Of a stretch of DNA of 6,969 nucleotides, positions 1 to 6,727 are shown piece after piece. The stretch is from positions 1-6,969 of the forward strand of contig CADBOL010000340.1 in NCBI GenBank assembly GCA_902796295.1, in the 5' to 3' direction. The notes below the pieces were generated by a model that saw nothing but the letters and a program-made list of their open reading frames with translations, did not search any database and was not told the origin of the DNA. Source of the stretch: Oscillospiraceae bacterium. Its GTDB lineage: Bacteria > Bacillota > Clostridia > Oscillospirales > Acutalibacteraceae. How positions within the stretch are numbered: the stretch's first letter is position 1; the number at the start of each line of letters is the position of its first letter. Made by a program: the position numbers and the translations under genes.

Positions 1-41
1 CGCGGGAAACGGCGATGCCTTCCGTGTTTGAAAAGGAGTAA
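1..41 (+). CDS. Possible 3' end of an upstream gene (12 codons visible)
   Basis: In the third forward frame (bases 3-41) an open stretch reads RETAMPSVFEKE and ends at a TAA that lies inside the tupA ribosome binding region. Tight spacing of this kind is how the other genes here are joined, so an upstream gene in the same operon is plausible. Twelve codons are too few to identify a family. The other forward frames in this stretch cannot be excluded: one stops at 29-31, and one stays open through tupA's start and stops at 214-216. This is an inference from layout only. Confidence 0.25.
   Translation, partial: RETAMPSVFEKE
33..38 (+). promoter_or_regulatory. Ribosome binding site of tupA
   Basis: AAGGAG lies 8 bases before the ATG at 47. 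It selects this start over the out-of-frame ATG at 28. It overlaps the stop codon of the possible upstream reading frame, which fits operon-internal initiation. No promoter is recognisable in the 46 bases available. Confidence 0.8.
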
Positions 42-46
42 ATATC

Positions 47-919
47 ATGAAAAAAATACTTGCTGTTGTTCTGGCGCTCATTTTAGTTGCCGGCCTTTAT
101 GCGTGCGGCGCAAAGCCGGAAGTGACACCCGATGCCGATTCCTCAACTTCAGTTGCATCGGAAGTTCCCGCTCCCGAAAACCCGGTAATCCGTCTTTCGA
201 CAACCACCTCGGTTAACGACTCAGGTCTTCTTCCCTACCTGCTTCCGACCTTTGAGGCAGAAACAGGCTATAAGGTTGAGGTTCAGTCCGCAGGAACCGG
301 CGCGGCCATACAAAAGGCAATCGACGGCAATGCCGATGTGATTCTCGTTCACGCAAAAGCTTCGGAAGAAGAATTCATCGACGGCGGATACGGCGTCGAG
401 AGGCTTCCGTTTATGTATAACTATTTTGTAATTGTCGGCCCTAAAGACGATCCCGCCGGCGTAAAAGACAGCGCGGACGCTGCAGCCGCTTTCGCAAAAA
501 TCAGAGAGAGCGAAAGCAAGTTTGTCTCCCGCGGCGACGAGAGCGGCACTCATAAGGCCGAACTCAAAATCTGGGGCGATGATGCTCCCGATGCCGCAAA
601 TGACAGCTGGTATATCAGCGCGGGTCAGGGTATGGGCGCCTGCCTTACCATGGCGAGTGAGCAGCAGGCTTACTGCCTCACAGATAAAGCAACCTTCCTC
701 TCAATGAAGGATGAACTCAATCTTGACATCGTCCTTGCAGAAGGCGAGGATATGAAGAATACATATTCGCTTATCGCGGTCAATCCCGAAAAGATTGACG
801 GTCTCAATACCGAAGGCGCTCAGGCGTTTATCGACTGGATGCTTTCCGATGAAGCGAGCGAGCTTATAGCCAAATACGGTGAATCCGAATACGGCGTTGC
901 TCTTTTCAATCTGCTTTAA
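47..919 (+). CDS. tupA: Tungstate ABC transporter substrate-binding lipoprotein (TupA family)
   Basis: This is the extracytoplasmic binding protein that captures tungstate, or a related oxyanion, and delivers it to the TupB permease. The 290-residue product starts with a lipoprotein signal: MKK, a hydrophobic core (residues 4-16) and lipobox LYAC with the lipidated Cys at 20. A low-complexity Ser/Thr/Pro/Glu linker follows to about residue 45. The TupA-family hallmark STTTS is at 51-55. Further family blocks are NADVILVHAK (95-104), NYFVIVGPKDDPAG (125-138), SRGDESGTHKAELKIW (161-176) and a W-Y-AGQGMG stretch (188-197). Length and block order match full-length members. Tyr at lipobox position -2 is uncommon but tolerated. 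The TupB permease follows after 10 bases and the ATPase after that, completing the transporter. Known TupA proteins strongly prefer tungstate over molybdate; that this one does is inferred from family membership. A molybdate-preferring or mixed specificity cannot be excluded from sequence. Confidence 0.93.
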   Translation: MKKILAVVLALILVAGLYACGAKPEVTPDADSSTSVASEVPAPENPVIRLSTTTSVNDSGLLPYLLPTFEAETGYKVEVQSAGTGAAIQKAIDGNADVILVHAKASEEEFIDGGYGVERLPFMYNYFVIVGPKDDPAGVKDSADAAAAFAKIRESESKFVSRGDESGTHKAELKIWGDDAPDAANDSWYISAGQGMGACLTMASEQQAYCLTDKATFLSMKDELNLDIVLAEGEDMKNTYSLIAVNPEKIDGLNTEGAQAFIDWMLSDEASELIAKYGESEYGVALFNLL

Positions 920-929
920 TCATTGACAG

Positions 930-1616
930 ATGGAAAGCTTCCGACAGGCGTTTGAACTTCTTTTTCCGCCGGACAAGGAGCTTTTGCAGATAATCGGCGT
1001 CACGCTGAGGATGTCATTTTTCAGCACGCTGATTTCCTGTCTGATAGGTCTGCCCCTTGGCGCGCTTATCGGATCAAAGTCCTTCCGCGGGAAATCATTT
1101 ATAAAAAAACTGATACACACTCTCATGGGCTTGCCGCCGGTAGTGGCAGGCCTGATAGTGTATTCTCTGTTTACACACTACGGACCTTTCGGAAAGCTCA
1201 ATATGCTCTTTACGGTCAGGGTTATGGTTATAGCTCAGGTTATGCTCATAACGCCTGTCGTAATCGGGCTTACATCTTCATTTATCGAGAGCGCATCAAA
1301 GCCTGTCATTGAAACGGCGCGGGGGCTCGGTTTTTCCGGGCTTAAAACTGCGCGTTTATGTATAGGCGAAGGGCGCTCTTCTCTGTTTTCCGTTGTTCTC
1401 AACGCCTTCGGCCGCTCAATAGCCGAGGTCGGCGCCGTAAGCATTGTCGGCGGCAACATACAGTGGAAAACAAGAGTTATGACAACAGCCATCATGCTTG
1501 AAACCAACAAAGGCAAATTCTCATTTGCGCTCGCTCTCGGCATAATTCTGCTCATTATTGCGTTCATTGTGAATGCTCTTGCCTCTTTTATCGTAAAGGA
1601 GGTCAGAGATGATTGA
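930..1616 (+). CDS. tupB: Tungstate ABC transporter permease (TupB family)
   Basis: This is the inner-membrane channel subunit, presumed to act as a homodimer with two TupC subunits. The protein has 228 residues. Hydrophobic segments lie near 19-48, 60-82, 92-118, 164-175 and 197-222. The TupB-type sequence TLMGLPPVVAGLIVYSLF spans 64-81, and a GPFG turn follows at 85-88. The cytoplasmic EAA-like loop that docks on the ATPase is at about 128-162 (ETARGLGFSGLKTARLC, then the NAFGRSIAEVGAVSIVGGNI region), with the conserved Gly in the expected place. The start at 930 is only 10 bases after the tupA stop and has no clear Shine-Dalgarno sequence, so translation probably depends on coupling to tupA. 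Its 3' end overlaps tupC by 8 bases. Distant relatives are molybdate (ModB), sulfate and phosphate permeases; the tupA partner and the LMGLPPVV block favour TupB. Confidence 0.92.
   Translation: MESFRQAFELLFPPDKELLQIIGVTLRMSFFSTLISCLIGLPLGALIGSKSFRGKSFIKKLIHTLMGLPPVVAGLIVYSLFTHYGPFGKLNMLFTVRVMVIAQVMLITPVVIGLTSSFIESASKPVIETARGLGFSGLKTARLCIGEGRSSLFSVVLNAFGRSIAEVGAVSIVGGNIQWKTRVMTTAIMLETNKGKFSFALALGIILLIIAFIVNALASFIVKEVRDD
1597..1602 (+). promoter_or_regulatory. Ribosome binding site of tupC, inside tupB
   Basis: A consensus AGGAGG sits 6 bases before the ATG at 1609, within the last codons of tupB. It fixes the tupC start and produces the 8-base tupB/tupC overlap. Confidence 0.85.
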
Positions 1617-2262
1617 GATAAAGAATCTTAAAAAGTATTACGGTGAAAGAACCGTGCTCGATATCCCGGAATTAATCATAAAAGACGGAGAGATGCCGGC
1701 CCTTGCCGGCGCTAACGGCAGCGGTAAAACCACGCTTCTGAAAATACTCGGCGGAATAATAAAAGCAAGCGAAGGAAATCTGTCTCTTACCGGAAACATT
1801 CTTTATATGCCTCAAAATTCCTATGCCTTCCGCGGAGACACGGTCAGGAATATTATGATAAGCGGGGCGGACCGCAAGTCGGCACTTGAGCTGCTTGAAA
1901 AGCTCGAACTCTCTCATCTTGCGGATAAAAAGGCGAAATCGCTTTCGGGCGGAGAACTGCAGCGGCTTTCACTTTGCCGTGTTCTTTCAAAGAAATGCGA
2001 TCTTCTGCTGCTCGATGAGCCGACTTCCGCCTGTGATGCGAAGGGAGCTGAGCTTGTTATAAATGCAATCAGAGAATACAGGAATGAATGCGGATGCACC
2101 GTAATAATGAGCACTCATTCGCCGATGCTGGCTCTGAACGCCTCCGACAGGCTTATAATTCTCAATGCCGGGAAAATCGAATCCGACGGCTCTCCCGGAG
2201 AAACGCTTGCGAATCCCGGATCACAGTGGGCAGAAAGTTTTGCGGCGGGGTGGAAAATATAA
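1609..2262 (+). CDS. tupC: Tungstate ABC transporter ATP-binding protein (TupC family)
   Basis: This is the cytoplasmic ATPase that powers uptake through TupB. The 217-residue product has every catalytic element of an ABC nucleotide-binding domain. Walker A is GANGSGKT (34-41), the Q-loop Gln is at 69 in YMPQN, the signature is LSGGE (112-116), Walker B is DLLLLDEP (131-138), the D-loop region is SACD (140-143), and the switch His is 170 in STHS. It has no C-terminal TOBE domain, the extra domain that ModC proteins often carry for oxyanion regulation. It is therefore of the short Tup type, and transport feedback through that domain is not expected. The gene starts inside tupB from a consensus ribosome binding site. 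It ends in a TAATG overlap with the following moeA, physically linking import to cofactor metal insertion. Confidence 0.92.
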   Translation: MIEIKNLKKYYGERTVLDIPELIIKDGEMPALAGANGSGKTTLLKILGGIIKASEGNLSLTGNILYMPQNSYAFRGDTVRNIMISGADRKSALELLEKLELSHLADKKAKSLSGGELQRLSLCRVLSKKCDLLLLDEPTSACDAKGAELVINAIREYRNECGCTVIMSTHSPMLALNASDRLIILNAGKIESDGSPGETLANPGSQWAESFAAGWKI

Positions 2263-3458
2263 TGCTTAATGTACTCAGCAGAGAAGAAGCCGTTGCGCTC
2301 ATAAAGAAGAAAACGGCTCATCTTACTCCGGAAACCGAAACAGTCAATATCAGCGATGCGGCCCGCAGGGTACTCGCCTGCGATACGGTGTCTGCCGAAA
2401 ACATACCGTCATTTGACAGATCAACCGTTGACGGTTACGCTGTCAATGCGGCCGATACATTCGGCGCGGGCGCTTCAATTCCCGCGCAGCTTGAAATCAC
2501 CGGCGAAATCCTTATGGGCGAGAGTGCGGATTTTGATCTCGCAAGAGGTCAATGCGTCAAAATCTCAACCGGCGGAATGCTTCCGGCAGGGGCAGACGCG
2601 GCGGTTATGGTCGAGCATACCGACTTTGCCGGGGGGCTTTGCCTTGTGTATAAACCGGTTGCTCCCGGTGAAAACATCACCAAAAAAGGCGATGACATTT
2701 CCGCCGGAGAAACAGCGCTGAAAAAGGGAACTTTAATCAGGCCGTCTCATATCGGCGTTCTTGCCGCTCTCGGAATTACCGAAGTTGAAGTTTACAAAAA
2801 GCCTGTCATTGCCGTTATTTCGACAGGCGATGAAATAGTCGGAGAAGATCCCAAGCCCGGGCAGATAAGGGATGTAAACACATTTCTTTTATCTTCCGCA
2901 ATAAAAGAATCCGGCTGCGAAGCAATTGAATACGGAGTGGTTGCGGATAAAAGAGAAGATATCGAAAACGCGGTAAAAGAATGCGTAAAAAAAGCCGATG
3001 CCGTAATTATTTCGGGCGGGTCATCGGCAGGGGCAAGAGATATGACCGTGGATATAATCGACACTCTCGGTGAAGCGTATTTTCACGGAATCGCAATGAA
3101 ACCGGGTAAGCCGACGATATTCGGTATAATCAGCGGAAAACCGGTCTTCGGTCTGCCGGGTCATCCGCTCGCGGCATATTTTGTATTCAGACTTATTGTC
3201 ACGGAGTTTATAAGAGATTTAATGAATATGCCCCCCGAAAAGCCGTCGGGCAGAGCCGCTCTTGCGGAAAACATACCTTCAAATCACGGCAGGGAAGAGT
3301 TCCTCTGCGTAAAAATGAACGAAAACAATGAAATTGTTCCTCTTCACACCAAATCAGGTATCATCTCGGTTTTATCCGAAGCAGGCGGATTCATTAAGAT
3401 TCCGAGAAACACTGAAGGAATAAACAAAGGAACGGTAATGGAAATATACAGCTTATGA
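2262..3458 (+). CDS. moeA: Molybdopterin molybdenumtransferase MoeA (stand-alone copy)
   Basis: MoeA proteins insert molybdate or tungstate into adenylylated molybdopterin, releasing AMP, in the cytoplasm. The product from 2262 is 398 residues, close to the usual length of about 400. Family blocks in order are FDRSTVDGYAV (51-61, metal-site Asp57), STGGMLPAGADAAVMVE (102-118), the ISTGDEIVG block (186-194, Glu191), IISGGSSAGARD (249-260), MKPGKPTIFG (279-288) and GLPGHPLAAY (297-306). A C-terminal beta domain runs from about 330 (GRAAL, then SGIISVLSEAGGFIKIP) to the end. The frame is open upstream to 2088, but that stretch overlaps tupC and encodes no MoeA sequence. The ATG at 2262 follows a weak GGGGTGGA and shares one base with the tupC stop (TAATG), so reinitiation is likely. 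It differs from the second MoeA in active-site neighbours, so the two may not be redundant. Confidence 0.93.
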   Translation: MLNVLSREEAVALIKKKTAHLTPETETVNISDAARRVLACDTVSAENIPSFDRSTVDGYAVNAADTFGAGASIPAQLEITGEILMGESADFDLARGQCVKISTGGMLPAGADAAVMVEHTDFAGGLCLVYKPVAPGENITKKGDDISAGETALKKGTLIRPSHIGVLAALGITEVEVYKKPVIAVISTGDEIVGEDPKPGQIRDVNTFLLSSAIKESGCEAIEYGVVADKREDIENAVKECVKKADAVIISGGSSAGARDMTVDIIDTLGEAYFHGIAMKPGKPTIFGIISGKPVFGLPGHPLAAYFVFRLIVTEFIRDLMNMPPEKPSGRAALAENIPSNHGREEFLCVKMNENNEIVPLHTKSGIISVLSEAGGFIKIPRNTEGINKGTVMEIYSL

Positions 3459-5332
3459 AACATAATTATCTCAACAATGTGCCTCTGAATGAGGCGAAAT
3501 CAATTTTTTTAAATCATCTGAAGAATGCGGGGTTCGGGTGCAAAACCGAAACCGTAGCTGTCACCGGTGCCTGCGGCAGAGTAATAAAAGACGCCGCTTA
3601 CGCGGTTATCTGCTCTCCTCATTACAACGCGAGCGCTATGGACGGTATAGCCGTTAATTCGGAAAGAACCTTCGGAGCGAGCGAAAAAACACCGGTTGTT
3701 TTAACTCCCGGTGATTATACTGTCGTCGATACCGGCGACCCCATACCCGACGGCTGTGATGCCGTGATTATGGTTGAGGATCTTATTGAAACCGGTGATG
3801 ATACATTTCAGATTATTTCCGCCGTTTATCCCTGGCAGAATGTGCGCCAGGTCGGCGAAGATATCTGCATGGGCGATATGATTGCGCCTTCGGGAACAAA
3901 GCTCACGCCGTCTCTCTGCGGCGCTCTTCTCGCGGGCGGAATAACCGAGATTGAAGTTATAAAGAAACCGGTTGCCGGTATAATTCCGACAGGCGATGAG
4001 ATAGTCGCTCCGACAAGCAATCCCGGAAAAGGCGATATTATTGAATTCAATTCAACCGTATTCAAAGGCATGCTCGATTCATTCGGAGCCGAAGCGAAGG
4101 TATATCCCATAACTCCGGATAAAAAGGAACTGATAAAAGCCGCCGTTGAAACCGCCATTGCCGAGTGTGATATCGTTCTTATTTCGGCCGGCTCCTCGGC
4201 AGGCAGAGACGATTACACAAGCGAAATAATCGCTTCGCTAGGCACGGTGCTCGTTCACGGCATAGCCATAAAGCCCGGCAAGCCCGCCGTTCTCGGCGAG
4301 GCGAAGGGTAAGCCCGTTATCGGTATTCCCGGCTATCCCGTATCCGCAATTGTCATAATGGATGAGATTGCCGGAGATGTTATCTCAATGTATTACGGCA
4401 GAGAGCGCACAAAGGGTGAAACTGTCAGAGCGGTGCTCTCAAAAAAGATTGTTTCTTCACTCAAATATACCGAGTATGTCCGCGTGTCTCTCGGCAGAAT
4501 CGGCTCAAAACTCTCCGCTTCACCGCTTGCGAGAGGGGCGGGCGTGATCACAAGTTTTACAAAAGCGGACGGTGTTCTGCTTGTCCCTCAGGACTGTGAG
4601 GGAATCGATGCGGGTGAAGAGGTTGAAATCCGTCTTAACAGACCGCTTTCTGAAATTGAGAATACTTTGATTATCACAGGCAGCCACGACCCGCTTATCG
4701 ACGAGGTTGCGGATTTCCTTGCGAAAAAAGGCGCTCCGTTCAGAGTCTGCTCTACTCATGTGGGCAGTATGGGCGCAATTTACGCCGTTCGCGACGGCCT
4801 CGCTCATATGGGCGGAATTCATCTGCTCGATACAGAAACGGGAGAATACAACAAATCTTACATCGAAAAATATATCCCTTCGGGCAATGCTGCTGCCGTG
4901 AAAGGCGTGGGCAGAGTGCAGGGCCTGATGGTAAAGAAAGGCAATCCTCTGGGAATCAAAGAATTTGCCGATATAAAGAACGCCCGCTATGTCAACCGCC
5001 AGCGCGGCGCGGGCACGAGAATTCTCTGCGATTATCTGCTCGATAAAAACGGTATTTCACCCGGGGAGATTAACGGCTACAATAACGAAGAATTCACTCA
5101 CACAGCCGTTGCGGCGCTTATTGCCGCCGGCAACGCGGACGCAGGCCTCGGAATCTACTCAGCTGCGAAAATGTATGATCTTGACTTCATTCCTATATGC
5201 AACGAAACATACGAATTCCTGATTGATAAAGAGTATATTGACAATCCGATGGTAAAGGCGTTCCTTGAAGTGCTTTACTCGGATGAATTCAAAGCCCGTC
5301 TTGACGAAATGGGCGGATATACGGAGGGCTGA
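3455..5332 (+). CDS. MoeA fused to a C-terminal periplasmic-binding-like domain
   Basis: This second MoeA-type insertase has 625 residues: about 400 of MoeA followed by about 220 of a substrate-binding-protein-like domain. MoeA blocks are YNASAMDGIAV (57-67, Asp63), DTGDPIPDGCDAVIMVED (92-109), IIPTGDEIVAP (176-186), LISAGSSAGRDDYT (242-255), IKPGKPAVLG (272-281) and GIPGYPVSA (290-298). The fused domain begins near 403. It shows TLIITGSHDPLID (404-416), a CSTHVGSMGAIYA block (432-444), NRQRGAGTR (514-522) and a conserved EEFTHTAVAALIAAGNADAG stretch (545-564). These are hallmarks of the COG1910-type PBP-like family, often annotated in this fusion as a LysR-type substrate-binding domain. There is no signal peptide or DNA-binding helix-turn-helix, so the domain is cytoplasmic and not itself a transcription factor. 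The fusion architecture is known in archaea and anaerobic bacteria. The ligand is unproven, but an oxyanion is a reasonable inference. The start overlaps the preceding moeA by ATGA; the ribosome binding site is weak. Confidence 0.9.
   Translation: MKHNYLNNVPLNEAKSIFLNHLKNAGFGCKTETVAVTGACGRVIKDAAYAVICSPHYNASAMDGIAVNSERTFGASEKTPVVLTPGDYTVVDTGDPIPDGCDAVIMVEDLIETGDDTFQIISAVYPWQNVRQVGEDICMGDMIAPSGTKLTPSLCGALLAGGITEIEVIKKPVAGIIPTGDEIVAPTSNPGKGDIIEFNSTVFKGMLDSFGAEAKVYPITPDKKELIKAAVETAIAECDIVLISAGSSAGRDDYTSEIIASLGTVLVHGIAIKPGKPAVLGEAKGKPVIGIPGYPVSAIVIMDEIAGDVISMYYGRERTKGETVRAVLSKKIVSSLKYTEYVRVSLGRIGSKLSASPLARGAGVITSFTKADGVLLVPQDCEGIDAGEEVEIRLNRPLSEIENTLIITGSHDPLIDEVADFLAKKGAPFRVCSTHVGSMGAIYAVRDGLAHMGGIHLLDTETGEYNKSYIEKYIPSGNAAAVKGVGRVQGLMVKKGNPLGIKEFADIKNARYVNRQRGAGTRILCDYLLDKNGISPGEINGYNNEEFTHTAVAALIAAGNADAGLGIYSAAKMYDLDFIPICNETYEFLIDKEYIDNPMVKAFLEVLYSDEFKARLDEMGGYTEG
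5323..5328 (+). promoter_or_regulatory. Ribosome binding site of moaC
   Basis: GGAGGG lies 5 bases before the ATG at 5334, within the last codons of the MoeA fusion. It decides the moaC start. The longer in-frame ATG at 5265 would overlap the preceding gene by 68 bases and lacks family similarity. Confidence 0.8.
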
Positions 5333-5333
5333 A

Positions 5334-5801
5334 ATGCTGACTCACATCAACGAAAAAGGCGAAGCGGTAATGGTTGACATCGGCTCAAAAGATATCACCG
5401 AACGCACCGCGACCGCTTATGCAAGAATAAAAATGAAGCCCGAAGCCCTTGAGGCGCTGCTGAGCGCAGATCTCAAAAAAGGCGACGGTCTTGCCGCCGC
5501 GCGTATTGCGGGAATAATGGGAGCAAAGAAAACGAGTGAACTCATTCCTCTTTGTCACAATATCCCGATTGATAAAATTACCGTTGATTTTGAAAAAGAG
5601 AGCGATTGCTCTCTCGGAATATATGTCCGCGCGAAATGCACATATAAGACCGGAATCGAAATGGAGGCCGTGACAGGCGCTTCAATCGCCGCGCTGACCG
5701 TTTATGATATGTGCAAGGCGATGGGCAAGGATATGGTTATCGAAGAAATTAAGCTGCTCGAAAAAACGGGCGGAAAGAGCGATTATCACGATGAAGGATA
5801 G
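5334..5801 (+). CDS. moaC: Cyclic pyranopterin monophosphate synthase MoaC
   Basis: MoaC converts the 3',8-cyclo-GTP made by MoaA into cyclic pyranopterin monophosphate, the first stable pterin intermediate. The product is 155 residues, slightly shorter than the roughly 160 of E. coli MoaC. Diagnostic sequence: LTHINEKGEAVMVDI (2-16), KKGDGLAAARIAGIMGAKK (48-66), TSELIPLCHNIPI (67-79), GIEMEAVTGASIAALTVYDM (107-126) and the C-terminal LLEKTGGKS (141-149). Catalytic equivalents of the E. coli residues are present: Lys49 in KGD, Cys74-His75, Asp125 and Lys128. MoaC is hexameric in known members. The gene begins 1 base after the MoeA fusion stop and overlaps moaA by 11 bases, so the two enzymes of the first pathway step are translated together. 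Nothing suggests loss of function. Confidence 0.96.
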   Translation: MLTHINEKGEAVMVDIGSKDITERTATAYARIKMKPEALEALLSADLKKGDGLAAARIAGIMGAKKTSELIPLCHNIPIDKITVDFEKESDCSLGIYVRAKCTYKTGIEMEAVTGASIAALTVYDMCKAMGKDMVIEEIKLLEKTGGKSDYHDEG

Positions 5802-6726
5802 TTTCGGCAGAGAAATTACATATCTGCGGGTTTCCGTAACTCAGCGCTGCAATCTCAACTGTGTATATTGCGGCAAGAGTGACTGCGCCAAAAAGGAGAC
5901 CGAGCTTTCTCCCGGAACAATTGAAAAGCTTGTGAGAGCTTTTGTGAAATGCGGAATCGGTAAGGTCAGAATCACGGGCGGTGAACCGCTTGTGCGAAAC
6001 GACATCTGTGAAATAACGGAAAGAATACACTCAATCGCCGATGTCGAAACACTTGCTCTGACAACCAACGGCGTATATCTCGCACAGTATGCGAAAGACC
6101 TGAAAAAAGCCGGGCTAGACAGCGTGAATATCAGCCTTGACAGCACAGACGGCAGCACCTACCGTCATCTTACCGGAGCGGATGTGCTTAAAAAAGTGAT
6201 GGAAGGAATCGATGCGGCCGGAGAAGCCGGACTCAGCCCGGTAAAAATCAATGCCGTGCTGATGAAAGGCGTCAATGATGACGGAGCGGGGGAACTGATT
6301 GATCTCGCGAAAAACAGAGATATCGATGTCCGGTTCATTGAGCTTATGCCGTTTTCCGATGAGGGTGAGGATGCGTCTCTGATTGTAACGGGTGATGAGA
6401 TTCTCGGAAAGTTTCCTTTTCTGAAGCCGATCGATTACAAGGAAGGCACGGCGTTATACTATTCCGCCGGCGGTTTCAAAGGCAGAGTCGGTCTTATCAA
6501 TCCCATTACGCATAAATTCTGCTCCGATTGCAACAGAATCCGCCTTCTCTCCGACGGCAAAGTCAAGCCCTGCCTCGGATACGACACTGCTTATGATATA
6601 TTGCAGTTCATTGACGATGAAGACAGACTTACAGAAGAAGTTAAAAATATAATTCTGAAAAAGCCCGCCGGGCACAGCTTCGGAAGCGGAAATGCCGGTC
6701 ACGGACTTAACAGAACAGGAGGATAA
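5791..6726 (+). CDS. moaA: GTP 3',8-cyclase MoaA (radical SAM enzyme)
   Basis: MoaA uses S-adenosylmethionine and two [4Fe-4S] clusters to cyclise GTP to 3',8-cyclo-GTP, the substrate of MoaC. The 311-residue product has the N-terminal CX3CX2C cluster motif RCNLNCVYC (Cys20, 24, 27), the SAM-binding region ITGGEP (61-66), NISLDS (113-118), and RFIELMPF (181-188). The C-terminal substrate-cluster motif is CX2CX13C (Cys244, 247, 261), with NRIR arginines 249 and 251. It ends in the twin glycine (310-311) that MoaA needs for catalysis. The open frame extends upstream to 5704, but family similarity begins at FGREITYLRVSVTQRC, matching the ATG at 5791 inside moaC. The upstream GGAAAGAG is a weak, distant ribosome binding site, so coupling to moaC is likely. 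After the third cluster cysteine the usual Met-Pro is replaced by GKSDCAKK with an extra Cys32. Function otherwise appears intact. Confidence 0.95.
   Translation: MKDSFGREITYLRVSVTQRCNLNCVYCGKSDCAKKETELSPGTIEKLVRAFVKCGIGKVRITGGEPLVRNDICEITERIHSIADVETLALTTNGVYLAQYAKDLKKAGLDSVNISLDSTDGSTYRHLTGADVLKKVMEGIDAAGEAGLSPVKINAVLMKGVNDDGAGELIDLAKNRDIDVRFIELMPFSDEGEDASLIVTGDEILGKFPFLKPIDYKEGTALYYSAGGFKGRVGLINPITHKFCSDCNRIRLLSDGKVKPCLGYDTAYDILQFIDDEDRLTEEVKNIILKKPAGHSFGSGNAGHGLNRTGG
6717..6722 (+). promoter_or_regulatory. Ribosome binding site of the MOSC gene, inside the moaA twin-Gly codons
   Basis: A consensus AGGAGG sits 5 bases before the ATG at 6728. It is formed largely by the two GGA codons for the essential C-terminal Gly-Gly of MoaA, so one sequence serves two constrained roles. 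Confidence 0.85.
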
Positions 6727-6727
6727 T

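Noticed and set aside
1..46. Moco/Tuco riboswitch upstream of tupA
   Set aside because: Such RNAs are well over 100 bases long, so one cannot fit in the 46 bases present. One could exist further upstream, outside the window.
1235..1567. Minus-strand open frame opposite tupB
   Set aside because: It is a codon-bias shadow of a well-supported membrane protein gene, with no recognisable protein features of its own. The same applies to minus-strand frames at 221-553, 3826-4158 and 6454-6843.
2088..2261. In-frame N-terminal extension of the first moeA by 58 codons
   Set aside because: It lies entirely inside tupC, is rich in Arg/Ser/Asn with no MoeA similarity, and the ATG at 2262 gives the normal MoeA length and start.
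2262..5332. Tandem moeA genes as a recent duplication or assembly artefact
   Set aside because: The two proteins differ throughout, in active-site motifs and in domain content, and share no long nucleotide repeat visible by eye.
5265..5333. Earlier in-frame start for moaC
   Set aside because: It overlaps the end of the MoeA fusion, and the extra residues do not match MoaC. The ATG at 5334 has a good ribosome binding site.
5704..5790. Earlier in-frame start for moaA
   Set aside because: The 29 extra residues come from translating moaC out of frame. MoaA similarity starts just after the ATG at 5791.
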